Assembly (NCBI GenBank): GCA_900315525.1
Contig: OMZO01000015.1
Span: 55,835-119,834, forward strand
DNA length: 64,000 bases
From: an uncultured Prevotella sp.
GTDB taxonomy: Bacteria; Bacteroidota; Bacteroidia; Bacteroidales; Bacteroidaceae
Direction of reading: 5' to 3'
Below, piece after piece: positions 18,904 to 26,991 of this stretch. The notes beneath the pieces were generated by a model that ran no database searches, was not told where the DNA came from, and saw nothing but the letters and a program-made list of their open reading frames with translations. How positions within the stretch are numbered: position 1 is the first letter of the stretch; each line of letters opens with the position of its first letter. The translations under genes and the position numbers were made by a program.

Positions 18904-19824
18904 TTATATGAATGATAGAATCGCCTTGATTTTCTCGTCCATTGAAAGAATTGCAGGAATCCAGTGAATAGTAAAGCCACGACGTTCCATACCACGAAAC
19001 CAAGTCATTTGCCTTTTAGCAAACTGGTGAATGGCAATCTCGAGACGCTGAAACATCTCTTCATAAGAGGTCTGGCCAGTCAGATATTCTGTAACAAACT
19101 TGTACTCCAGCCCATAATAAATCAAATCCTCAGAAGGAATACCTTCATCAAGAAGAGCCTTTACTTCATCTACCATGCCTTCCTCAAGGCGAGCTTTAAG
19201 ACGACGGGTTATTTTTTCGCGACGAAGGTCGCGATCAATATCGATGCCAATAATAACACTATCCACGGATGGCAATTCACGGCGTGGTAACGGATGCTCC
19301 AAGTTGTAAGTTTCAATCTCTATTGCCCGGATGGCACGCTGACACGAATCCACATCTGTTGTATTATGCATATTCGAACCTGTCTTTATTTTGACATCTG
19401 TCAGCATCTGTGTCAATTCTCCAAGGCTCTTCCCTTCCAAGCTACTACGCAGTTCCTGATTCTGAGGCACTGGCGATAGATGATAACCTTTCAGCACTGC
19501 TTCAATATAAAGACCAGTACCACCGCAAAGGATAGGAACTGCCCCCCTACCCCGAATTTGCTGGTATGCCTCAAAGAAGTCACGTTGATATTCAAATAGA
19601 TTATATTTTGTACCCGGTTCACATATATCAATTAAATGATACGGCACGTGCCGCCCGTCAACCGTATAGTCTTCTAAATCCTTCCCTGTACCAATATCCA
19701 TCCGACGGTACACCTGACGCGAATCTGCAGAGATAATCTCTCCGCCAATTTTCAAAGCCAAGTGCGCAGCTACAGGCGTCTTACCAGAAGCTGTCGGTCC
19801 TAAAATAGTAATCATTCGCTTCAT
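18904..19824 (-). CDS. miaA: tRNA dimethylallyltransferase
   Basis: Adds a dimethylallyl group to A37 of tRNAs reading UNN codons. P-loop GPTASGKT lies near the N terminus, followed by the family motif ISADSRQVYRRMDIGTGK, the segment PYHLIDI, LCGGTGLYIEAVLKG and the C-terminal YYGLEY..FVTEYLTG and FAKRQMTWFRG. The ATG at 19824 (MKRMITILGPTASGKT) is used; an upstream in-frame start at 19872 would run through the promoter and gapA terminator. One P-loop neighbour differs from common MiaA (GKTPVA where GKTxLA is usual). The start codon lies only 5 nt after the -7 box, so the mRNA may be leaderless. Confidence 0.95.
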   Translation of the reverse strand: MKRMITILGPTASGKTPVAAHLALKIGGEIISADSRQVYRRMDIGTGKDLEDYTVDGRHVPYHLIDICEPGTKYNLFEYQRDFFEAYQQIRGRGAVPILCGGTGLYIEAVLKGYHLSPVPQNQELRSSLEGKSLGELTQMLTDVKIKTGSNMHNTTDVDSCQRAIRAIEIETYNLEHPLPRRELPSVDSVIIGIDIDRDLRREKITRRLKARLEEGMVDEVKALLDEGIPSEDLIYYGLEYKFVTEYLTGQTSYEEMFQRLEIAIHQFAKRQMTWFRGMERRGFTIHWIPAILSMDEKIKAILSFI

Positions 19825-19828
19825 GATG

Positions 19829-19859
19829 CAAAGGTAAACAAAAAAAGCCGTCCGACAAA
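19829..19859 (-). promoter_or_regulatory. Promoter of miaA, nested in the gapA terminator
   Basis: Minus strand: TTTG (19859-19856), a 19-nt spacer, TACCTTTG (19836-19829), then CATC and the miaA ATG. The -33 box is the loop of the gapA terminator. Confidence 0.8.
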
Positions 19860-19869
19860 ATCGGACGGC
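19838..19869 (-). terminator. Intrinsic terminator of gapA with TTTTG loop
   Basis: Perfect 9-bp minus-strand stem GCCGTCCGA / TCGGACGGC, loop TTTTG, then TTTTTTTG. It lies about 30 nt after the original gapA stop codon and carries the miaA -33 box in its loop. Confidence 0.92.
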
Positions 19870-19898
19870 CATTATTTTCAGTATAAGCTGTAACTCTA

Positions 19899-20899
19899 TT
19901 ATTTCAGCTCAGCGAGGTACTTAATGGTGCGAACCATCTGAGAAGTATAAGAGTTCTCATTGTCGTACCAAGAAACAACCTGTACCTGATAGGTATCGTA
20001 GCATCGAAGAGAGAACCGAACTTCATACCAATGATATCGCTAGAAACGATCTGATCCTCTGTGTAACCGAAGCTCTCTGTACCAGCAGCCTTCATGGCAG
20101 CGTTGATACCCTCCTTAGTGATATCCTTACCCTTAACCACAGCAACGAGGATAGTGGTAGAACCTGTAGGAGTCGGAACGCGCTGTGCAGAACCGATCAG
20201 CTTACCGTTCAGCTCAGGGATAACCAGACCGATTGCCTTGGCAGCACCAGTTGAGTTAGGAACGATGTTCTGAGCACCTGCACGGCTACGACGGAGATCG
20301 CCCTTACGCTGAGGACCGTCGAGAATCATCTGGTCACCAGTGTAAGCGTGGATAGTTGACATAATACCAGAAACAATAGGAGCATAGCCATTCAGAGCGG
20401 CTGCCATAGGAGCCAGACAGTTGGTTGTGCAAGAAGCTGCAGAGATAACAGTATCAGCCGGAGTCAGAGTCTTGTGGTTTACATTGTAAACGATGGTGGG
20501 CAGGTCATTACCAGCAGGAGCTGAAATCACAACCTTCTTAGCACCAGCCTGGATGTGAGCAGAAGCCTTCTCCTTAGATGTGTAGAAACCTGTGCACTCG
20601 AGAACGACGTCAACGTTCAACTCACCCCAAGGAAGCTCAGCTGCATTGGGCTTTGCATAGATGGTAATCTCCTTACCGTCAACGATGATTGAGTTCTCTG
20701 TAGCCTCTACAGTATGCTTGTTCTCACCGAACTTGCCAGCGAAACCACCCTGAGCGGTATCATACTTCAGCAGATGAGCGAGCATCTTTGGACTTGTCAA
20801 GTCATTGATAGCTACTACTTCATAACCTTCAGCCTCGAACATCTGACGGAAAGCGAGGCGACCGATACGGCCAAAACCGTTAATTGCTACTTTTGTCAT
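19899..20899 (-). CDS. gapA: Glyceraldehyde-3-phosphate dehydrogenase, frameshifted near the 3' end
   Basis: Glycolytic GAPDH. The N-terminal NAD-binding motif [13 protein letters not shown], the catalytic [12 protein letters not shown] with nucleophilic Cys, and [17 protein letters not shown] are intact. After [11 protein letters not shown] the frame shifts: the uninterrupted frame gives an unrelated tail ending at 19904. The next frame encodes the expected [22 protein letters not shown] and ...IKYLAELK, stopping at 19899. The sequence reads DA then DTYQVQVV directly, so about 25 nt coding for the usual QTxxxxxG loop appear to be missing at the junction near 19997. This is either a real deletion that inactivates the gene or a sequencing/assembly error; the latter is plausible because GAPDH is central to metabolism and the terminator and promoter are intact. 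Confidence 0.9.
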
Positions 20900-20982
20900 T
20901 TTACATTAAATATTTAAAGGGTTTATACCTAAAATTTACTAACTTTTAGTGCTTAATTCGCATTTTTTTTCGTTTTCGGCTA

Positions 20983-20990
20983 CAAAGTTA
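20983..20990 (-). promoter_or_regulatory. -7 box for gapA
   Basis: Minus-strand TAACTTTG matches TAnnTTTG, with a leader of about 80 nt. The -33 region has no clean TTTG. It lies 12 nt from the divergent mscL -7 box, so the two promoters overlap. Confidence 0.55.
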
Positions 20991-21002
20991 CAATTTTTTT
21001 CC

Positions 21003-21010
21003 TAAATTTG
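21003..21010 (+). promoter_or_regulatory. -7 box for mscL
   Basis: TAAATTTG matches TAnnTTTG; the leader would be about 130 nt. No strong -33 box was seen. Confidence 0.45.
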
Positions 21011-21144
21011 CACCCAGATTCTATCTTAATTAAGATTAAACATCAGAAATAAAACATTAAAGATTTAAAAATCGGTTATGCTAATTCTGAGATTGCAAAA
21101 TGCAGATTACAATTCACACATTAAACATTAAAACTTTTTAGATT

Positions 21145-21528
21145 ATGGGATTTATTAAAGAATTCAAGGAGTTTGCCGTAAAGGGCAATGTTATGGACAT
21201 GGCTGTCGGTGTGATTATCGGCGGTGCCTTCGGAAAAATCGTCACTTCACTCGTTGACAATGTTCTTATGCCAATTATCGGAACGCTGACGGGCGGTATT
21301 GACTTCTCCAATTTGGCCGTTACTGTCGGGGAAGCTAATATCCAATATGGTCTGTTTATCCAAAATGTCATTGACTTCCTCATCGTTGCTTTCTGTATTT
21401 TCCTCATGCTGAAAGGTATCAACAAGATGAACCGTAAAAAGGAAGAGCCTGCAGAACCCGCTGCACCTGCTGGTCCTACTCAAGAAGAGCTTCTCGCAGA
21501 GATTCGCGACCTGTTAAAGAACAAATAA
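21145..21528 (+). CDS. mscL: Large-conductance mechanosensitive channel
   Basis: Small inner-membrane channel that opens under osmotic down-shock. The 127-residue length is typical. The N-terminal amphipathic helix [14 protein letters not shown] leads into TM1 ([20 protein letters not shown], the pore-lining glycine-rich helix), a periplasmic loop, TM2 (about 68-93, [22 protein letters not shown]) and a charged cytoplasmic tail with a Pro/Ala linker ([11 protein letters not shown]) and terminal helix. A strong hairpin lies just downstream. Confidence 0.97.
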   Translation: MGFIKEFKEFAVKGNVMDMAVGVIIGGAFGKIVTSLVDNVLMPIIGTLTGGIDFSNLAVTVGEANIQYGLFIQNVIDFLIVAFCIFLMLKGINKMNRKKEEPAEPAAPAGPTQEELLAEIRDLLKNK

Positions 21529-21546
21529 GAATCGTATCATATTTTT

Positions 21547-21584
21547 AGAAGCCTGCATCACAATATTATGATGCAGGCTTCTTT
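21547..21584 (+). terminator. Terminator between convergent mscL and the T6SS operon
   Basis: 14-bp perfect stem AGAAGCCTGCATCA / TGATGCAGGCTTCT followed by TTGTT. It serves mscL best; on the minus strand it follows the last T6SS gene directly and may also stop that operon, though without a good T-tract. Confidence 0.8.
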
Positions 21585-21585
21585 G

Positions 21586-23994
21586 TTACAAATCTCTTTC
21601 AATATAGGTAAATGTCGTATCACCTATCTGAAATGCCGTATTGTGATAAAGCCATATACCTTTTCCTACAGATAGAGCTTTTTCGCCTACGACGACACCA
21701 TCTTCCAATGCTGTCAGGCGTAGGGCATCACCTACCATTCGGATCTCACATTGCACTGGAGCAACCTGTCCTTTTATGTCCCACGACATCTGTAATGAGC
21801 AATCAATGGACTTACCAATGGTCACCACCTGTTCTGGCTCATTGAGGAACCACTTAAATATTGCAATATCCATCTCTTTCATTGCCCCCTTAACATTCAG
21901 GAAATAGCGCTCAGATTTAGGAGCCATCTCAGCCACGGAAACAGCTAGGCCTACCGCAAAGAAAACACAGCTTATAAGCAGTAATACACGGATGTCAACC
22001 ATTATAGTCCCATTAAACATGAACGACCACATGTACATGGATAGCACTCCTAAAACCAAAGTAATAAGCAACACATATTTTTTCAATCGTACCCTTGTAC
22101 CTATTGTAGCACAAAAAGCAATCAGCAATGCTGTCAACGACCAGGGAATCCAATCCACAAATGCAGAATAAGTTCCCATGTTAAACGCCAACACAATATA
22201 CCTGAAAAGAGTAAACAGGAAATAGGAGCCTATCGCTGCAATAGCAGAACGGAAGAACAATGCCAGCAATCGGCGTTTCACCTGTTGACGCCGAACAGCA
22301 TTCATAGCCAATCCCAAAGTTAAGAAAAAGCCAATGAAAAGTCCCAACTCCGGAATTTGATCGACTCCACTTACATCGTTATTAAAAACAGCAGAATTAC
22401 CTATCTCCGCAACATGCGGTTCCATCATTTGAGCAATTAAGGACTCTGGTGTTGATTGGAAATCCATAACATACAACATATAAAAGAACCAAGAGAAAAT
22501 TGCGGCCACGATTGCAACCAGAATCCACTTCATATAGAATGATGCATTCTTTAAATCAAAAAGATTCTTGTAATTATAATAATGTGCACCATGCTGACAA
22601 TGTTTTCCAAACTCCGGACAATGATAGCCGATTTCATCCCAACAACTCTTATGAATGGTATGCTCACACTTCACAACAACCTCCTCACCTTCTTGGAAGG
22701 GAGCCTTACAGAAATAACATGATTCACCAACAACAAGATTGCCAACACTCATACTGCCGTTGACATACTTGACAACATATTTTTTCTTAAATAGGTGATA
22801 GCGAATAGAAGGAATTATGAACTGAAAAACAAAATAGACAAGCAAAAGAGCCAAAAGCCCCAGACTTACTCCTTGAACAAACATCCATATATCGCCTGGG
22901 TCATCAACAATCACTGGATTATATGCAGTACCCAGAAAGATATTCGTTGTAGCAGTACCAACCAAACTATCCGTTGCATTAGAATAGACTTCAATACGCA
23001 ATTTGTATGGAATTCCTCGATACACTTTACCAGAAGGATTCTCGAAATCAAACTCATTTGCAACAATCATTCCACCTTCCGGTTTTACAATTCTTCCCTT
23101 TAAGTCTGTCCAAATGAACTCTTTTAAATAGAGACCGCCAGTATTTTTGCAGAGAACCTTCAACACACTCTCTGCCTGGTTATCACTTAAGTCTGCCGAA
23201 GGGGGATTCAATGATACTGCATTTACCACAAGATGACTGTTTTTAACCGAATCAGCGTTTACTAAAGTCTCTTGCAGTTCAAAGTGCTTGGGATCGATTG
23301 GCTCATCATTACTCCCATAAACTTTTTCATCCGAGAATATTACCATCGCCATCTTTTTCGCATCAGCCCAAACTCCATAGTGGTCTTCCATTTCGTGTTT
23401 CTTCAGTAATATGGACCGATAAAGATAGGTATATTCATCTGGATGCGACTTAAAATATGTATCCAGCACATAGTCCGTCACCTCCATCGTTTCAGTCACA
23501 TTCTGGCCATACATAAAGGACACAAGAAGATTATTCTTTGTAAAGACAGCCTGCATCTCGACGATGGCATCCCGGATTTTATTTATAGTATATTGTGGTA
23601 AGGTCAGGTCAACAAGTGCCAACATCTTAATATGTCGTCTGGCAACTTCATCACCCTCTGTATTCTTCACTGAAACCAATCGTGGTGCATATTTGTCGTT
23701 TTCCCACAGGCGTCCAATGGTTTCTACAATTTTAATTGTCACTACACTATCTCTAAAAGCATAGGGACCAATATCTTTATTCATACCGGTAAATACCTGA
23801 AAATGCTTTCTATCCGGAGAGAATTTGACACCTAGCACTTCCATTGCTTCTTTTTTGCTTTGTTCTACAGCAACACTCTCAGTGCTAAACATCTCATCCA
23901 GATTTGCATCAGCGGCATTGTCGTCTTCACATCCAAATACCCCCAACAAGGCAAAAGCCATCAAGAAATATCGAAATACGTTTGTCAATTTCAT
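21586..23994 (-). CDS. T6SS-associated membrane protein: VWA-like, RING-H2-like and FHA-like domains (TssR candidate / possible E3)
   Basis: Last gene of the main T6SS operon, 802 residues. A lipoprotein-type signal ends at VFGC (Cys22). Residues about 120-290 look like a VWA fold (MLALVDLTLPQYTINKIRDAI, with a DxT start to a metal site). A first membrane helix lies at about 369-396. Then comes a cysteine/histidine cluster (C426, C429, C443, H445, H448, C451, C459, C466) in the RING-H2 order CxxC-x13-C-x-H-xx-H-xx-C-x7-C-x6-C; the last knuckle is wider than the usual CxxC. Six further hydrophobic helices (about 488-690) follow, and a C-terminal FHA-like domain (about 722-802, VVTIGKSIDCSLQM). 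Helix counting puts the VWA part in the periplasm and the RING and FHA parts in the cytoplasm. Size and position fit the TssR group; E3 function is an inference from the neighbouring E1, E2 and ubiquitin-like genes. Confidence 0.7.
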   Translation of the reverse strand: MKLTNVFRYFLMAFALLGVFGCEDDNAADANLDEMFSTESVAVEQSKKEAMEVLGVKFSPDRKHFQVFTGMNKDIGPYAFRDSVVTIKIVETIGRLWENDKYAPRLVSVKNTEGDEVARRHIKMLALVDLTLPQYTINKIRDAIVEMQAVFTKNNLLVSFMYGQNVTETMEVTDYVLDTYFKSHPDEYTYLYRSILLKKHEMEDHYGVWADAKKMAMVIFSDEKVYGSNDEPIDPKHFELQETLVNADSVKNSHLVVNAVSLNPPSADLSDNQAESVLKVLCKNTGGLYLKEFIWTDLKGRIVKPEGGMIVANEFDFENPSGKVYRGIPYKLRIEVYSNATDSLVGTATTNIFLGTAYNPVIVDDPGDIWMFVQGVSLGLLALLLVYFVFQFIIPSIRYHLFKKKYVVKYVNGSMSVGNLVVGESCYFCKAPFQEGEEVVVKCEHTIHKSCWDEIGYHCPEFGKHCQHGAHYYNYKNLFDLKNASFYMKWILVAIVAAIFSWFFYMLYVMDFQSTPESLIAQMMEPHVAEIGNSAVFNNDVSGVDQIPELGLFIGFFLTLGLAMNAVRRQQVKRRLLALFFRSAIAAIGSYFLFTLFRYIVLAFNMGTYSAFVDWIPWSLTALLIAFCATIGTRVRLKKYVLLITLVLGVLSMYMWSFMFNGTIMVDIRVLLLISCVFFAVGLAVSVAEMAPKSERYFLNVKGAMKEMDIAIFKWFLNEPEQVVTIGKSIDCSLQMSWDIKGQVAPVQCEIRMVGDALRLTALEDGVVVGEKALSVGKGIWLYHNTAFQIGDTTFTYIERDL

Positions 23995-24005
23995 ATTATT
24001 ATCTA

Positions 24006-24893
24006 TTATATAGTAGGATAGTTAGTACCCTTACCTTGATTATCCAACATCTTTTTATACTTGCCAAGATTGTTCACCTTATCACGGTATGCCTTAAACT
24101 TAGCCATAGACATATTGAAGAACATCAGGATGATGGCCACAGCGGCAAACCCTAGCACGTAGTCTTTTACCCTTTGAAAGAAAGGCTTATATTCCAAAGC
24201 CTGAACCTTTTCAGAAACACTCTTCATGACAACGTATTGTTCATCCAACACAGTCATTCTCTTCGACAAAACAGGTACGACTTCACATGAAGCCTTAGCC
24301 TGATCGTAGTGTGTTTGCAATTCCGTAAAGACGAGTTGTTCCTTCGCCTTCACTTTCTCGAGTTGTGGAGCAAGTTTCTCCAAAAGCGATAATTTGTAAG
24401 CTTTCTGGTAAAGATTCTTATACACTGCAACTTGGCTAATGATAAATTTATCGGCATCAGCAAACTTAATGATAGACTCCACAGAGAGTGTCTTGGAGTC
24501 GAGGGTGTCTTTTACCGTCTGCTTCAAAGCCTCAAGACCAGCAACCTTATTCATCAATTCCTCGTCGTTTGCGATATCCATCTGCTGAGCCTGATAATAG
24601 GTGTTCCATTTGACGTCCAAGGCATTGTATGACTGGTTTAGGTTTTTTAAACGTTCCGCCATAGCATTGACAACAGATTGAGACACGCCAACAGATCCAT
24701 CGACAGAAAAATTCATCTGTCCAACAATAAGCATTTGATTGAGTTCATCCGAGAATTGTGAAAGACGCAGTTCGATTTCGGCCTTTAGCTCTGCTACATC
24801 CGTTGGTACAGGTGTTTCTGCCTCCTGCGCCAATAGCGTGTGAGACAAGAACAGTAGCCCTATCATCAGCCCTAAGAACCGAGACCTTTTCAT
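24006..24893 (-). CDS. T6SS-associated envelope protein with signal peptide, helical stalk and C-terminal TM
   Basis: A 295-residue protein of the T6SS operon. The ATG at 24893 (MKRSRFLGLMIG) begins a signal peptide ending at LLAQ; an upstream in-frame ATG at 24917 would overlap the preceding gene. The mature part is strongly helical with coiled-coil character (about 30-235, KAEIELRLSQFSDELNQML, KLAPQLEKVKAKEQLVFTEL). One hydrophobic helix near the C terminus (about 246-265, YVLGFAAVAIILMFFNMSMA) is followed by a basic tail, so it should span the inner membrane with a periplasmic stalk. It may be a counterpart of one of the TssN-TssQ envelope components of Bacteroidota T6SS; I cannot say which. 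Confidence 0.6.
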   Translation of the reverse strand: MKRSRFLGLMIGLLFLSHTLLAQEAETPVPTDVAELKAEIELRLSQFSDELNQMLIVGQMNFSVDGSVGVSQSVVNAMAERLKNLNQSYNALDVKWNTYYQAQQMDIANDEELMNKVAGLEALKQTVKDTLDSKTLSVESIIKFADADKFIISQVAVYKNLYQKAYKLSLLEKLAPQLEKVKAKEQLVFTELQTHYDQAKASCEVVPVLSKRMTVLDEQYVVMKSVSEKVQALEYKPFFQRVKDYVLGFAAVAIILMFFNMSMAKFKAYRDKVNNLGKYKKMLDNQGKGTNYPTI

Positions 24894-24916
24894 TGTTTCT
24901 ATATTTCCTAAATTCA

Positions 24917-26065
24917 CTATTTACACGTATTTCTAAAATAACGCTCCGCAGCTCGATACATAGCAATAGCCTTTTGCTGTTCTGCAGTATGACCGGTGCG
25001 TTTTCCGATGAGCGCATCCATCTCTTTTACAATACTATTTCCCTGATTAATTAAATCACGGCGCTCTATCGGATCATAACTAACTAACCAACGAGAGACG
25101 ATGCCATCAAGTTGTCTTGACTTTGCAATCAAGATTTTCAATCGGTCAGCAGACATATCGCCAACACTATCAAGCTTATCAACAGCCACCAGCGTAATTT
25201 TCAAATTAGCAATAGAGTCCACATAGTTATTATACTCATCCCACCCATTCTGGATTTCAGGACAAGCGCTCTGTATATCTTTCTTTTCAAATTGTCCCAA
25301 CAGAGTTGATTGCAAATCCTCAAGAGCCTGAAGTGTCTCCTTTGAGGTAACTTTTCCATTGCCTACCCGTTTTGCAAAAGAACTATAGCTCGTAGAAACG
25401 CTCTCTAAAGCTTTCTTCGCTGAAGCAATATCTTCATCGAGGCCAAAACATGGATTTCTCATGATTGTTACTTGATACTCCAAGTTCAAATCACGCCCCA
25501 AAGGAATCTCATAGAGATTATATTTTTTCTTTTCAATTTTATCCATCAAGAAGATATCACGAAGTCTGACAGTCACCAGATTCCGTTTGTTCTGGATATC
25601 AAAAGACTGCGTAATGAAATCATTTACCATCTTGTACTCCTGTGGAGCAGGTTGAAGTCCCTCATACTCGACCCAACGCCTAAAATAAAAATCACTAACA
25701 GGTTTGGGGATAGAAGCCTTAAATTTAGTCGTAACCTTGAACTTATCTGAAGGATTAACTTCTACGACATAAGGCAATTGCTTCGGACGTATCTTACGTC
25801 CCTTGATTAGCGGTTTAAAATGAACATTATCCCAGAACACAAATAGTGTCCTGTATGAAATCAAGGTAACAGACAATGTATTATCATTTTCGTTAAATAC
25901 AAACTTCACCATAAGGTCCATATCCTTTGCATCCTCTTTCAATGACAAATGGTCTGTGTAGGATGAACCTTGTCCGACAGTAATAGTTCTGACTGTCTGT
26001 GCCTGTAGTTTGACCCAACCCAGGCAGCATAGCAATATCAGGATTATTTTATACTTAATTCGCAT
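24917..26065 (-). CDS. T6SS-associated exported protein of unknown fold
   Basis: A 382-residue exported protein between the E2-like gene (10-nt gap) and the stalk protein. The start ATG at 26065 gives a clear signal peptide (MRIKYKIILILLCCLGWVKLQAQ). The N-terminal half (about 25-200) is rich in beta strands (DMDLMVKFVFNENDNTLSVTLI, RNLVTVRLRDIFL); the C-terminal half is helical, with SADRLKILIAKSRQLDGIVSRW. No membrane anchor or lipobox, so it is probably periplasmic. Likely part of the envelope complex that replaces TssJLM; possibly TssP- or TssQ-like, not proven. Confidence 0.6.
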   Translation of the reverse strand: MRIKYKIILILLCCLGWVKLQAQTVRTITVGQGSSYTDHLSLKEDAKDMDLMVKFVFNENDNTLSVTLISYRTLFVFWDNVHFKPLIKGRKIRPKQLPYVVEVNPSDKFKVTTKFKASIPKPVSDFYFRRWVEYEGLQPAPQEYKMVNDFITQSFDIQNKRNLVTVRLRDIFLMDKIEKKKYNLYEIPLGRDLNLEYQVTIMRNPCFGLDEDIASAKKALESVSTSYSSFAKRVGNGKVTSKETLQALEDLQSTLLGQFEKKDIQSACPEIQNGWDEYNNYVDSIANLKITLVAVDKLDSVGDMSADRLKILIAKSRQLDGIVSRWLVSYDPIERRDLINQGNSIVKEMDALIGKRTGHTAEQQKAIAMYRAAERYFRNTCK

Positions 26066-26075
26066 ATCGTTATAT

Positions 26076-26654
26076 CTATTGTTCAAATAATAGCCAACCA
26101 TTCGGTTCACCTTGACGCATCACCCAGGTCGCCACTTTCAGATCCTCCGGATATGGGGATTCAAGCAATGCGTGGTATGTCTCATAGCGCAAATAAGAAG
26201 CCACCCTTCTAACCCCCCAAAGAAGATCTGTATAGGTGTCCGCCATATTGATGCAGACCCGTCCTGCGAACTCTCCGAAATAGCGGATATTTGGATGCCA
26301 AGGATGAGGGACTGCATTTCCTCGATTGTCACAGACCACAAACTGCAGCGATGGAGGCGAATCTACACACGGATAGCCCACGGGCAAATCAATCCGCATC
26401 TGAAAGCCTTTTGCAAAGATGGGACTATTCACTACGCCAGGTTCATTAAGATGATCAACGTGCTGCACACCACAAATACTTCTAAGGTGATAATCTACCA
26501 GATAGCCTATTGGAAGTCCAGCCACATTCCGGCGCACCACTTGGAAGGATATGTTGCTATTTTCCGACAAGCCCTCTTCCAGATGATGCCACTCGTACAG
26601 CAGCCGACGGTTACGTCCACTGAGTTGAGACTGGTTAAACTTCTGACTATCCAT
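26076..26654 (-). CDS. E2-like (UBC-fold) ubiquitin-conjugating enzyme homologue
   Basis: A 192-residue protein with the hallmarks of an E2. There is a strand-rich N-terminal half, then GFQMRIDLPVGYPCVDSPPSLQFV, matching the E2 YPxxxPP turn, then HPWHPNI with the HPN tripeptide that supports catalysis, and GRVCIN with the cysteine (Cys134 from this start) at the active-site position. A C-terminal helix follows (DLLWGVRRVASYLRYETY). In eukaryotic E2s this cysteine carries the ubiquitin thioester. The ATG at 26654 is used; a TTG 12 nt upstream is in frame. It lies 16 nt after the ubiquitin-like gene and 10 nt before an envelope gene, within the T6SS transcript. Family inference is strong for a motif-based call; activity is not shown. 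Confidence 0.85.
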   Translation of the reverse strand: MDSQKFNQSQLSGRNRRLLYEWHHLEEGLSENSNISFQVVRRNVAGLPIGYLVDYHLRSICGVQHVDHLNEPGVVNSPIFAKGFQMRIDLPVGYPCVDSPPSLQFVVCDNRGNAVPHPWHPNIRYFGEFAGRVCINMADTYTDLLWGVRRVASYLRYETYHALLESPYPEDLKVATWVMRQGEPNGWLLFEQ

Positions 26655-26670
26655 GTTTACAAGCAACTTT

Positions 26671-26988
26671 TCAACCTGGTATGGGATCTGGCATCAAATA
26701 CACCAAATCCCCATTATGCACATTATAATCAGCGAGAGTCTGATCCTCTTTACCGATCCTTGGGCGCATGACCCTAATCTCATGCACTTGAGGATCTTCC
26801 TTACCAAAAAAATAATCCAGAGGAGCACCCGTCTGATCAATGGACGGGAAATCAAAAATCAGTCTTCCATCTTCTCCGATAGCATGGCGCAAATTATCTA
26901 CCAGTGTACTAAGCGGTGCTTCAGGATTGACCACCTTGAATCTCACTGTCTTATTCTTGTACGAGATGTCCAAAAAGAAATCTTCCAT
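26671..26988 (-). CDS. Ubiquitin-like beta-grasp protein ending in glycine
   Basis: A 105-residue protein. The N-terminal strand pair (FFLDISYKNKTVRFKVV) is followed by a helix (LSTLVDNLRHAI), and the C-terminal segment EDQTLADYNVHNGDLVYLM closely recalls ubiquitin's TLSDYNIQKESTLHLVL. The chain ends DPIPG then stop, so the C-terminal carboxylate belongs to Gly105 without processing, as needed for E1 activation. It resembles the YukD/ubiquitin group of small beta-grasp proteins. It starts 3 nt after the tssF stop codon and is followed by the E2-like gene. The fold is probable; conjugation is inferred from the terminal Gly and the E1/E2 neighbours. Confidence 0.82.
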   Translation of the reverse strand: MEDFFLDISYKNKTVRFKVVNPEAPLSTLVDNLRHAIGEDGRLIFDFPSIDQTGAPLDYFFGKEDPQVHEIRVMRPRIGKEDQTLADYNVHNGDLVYLMPDPIPG

Positions 26989-26991
26989 ATC

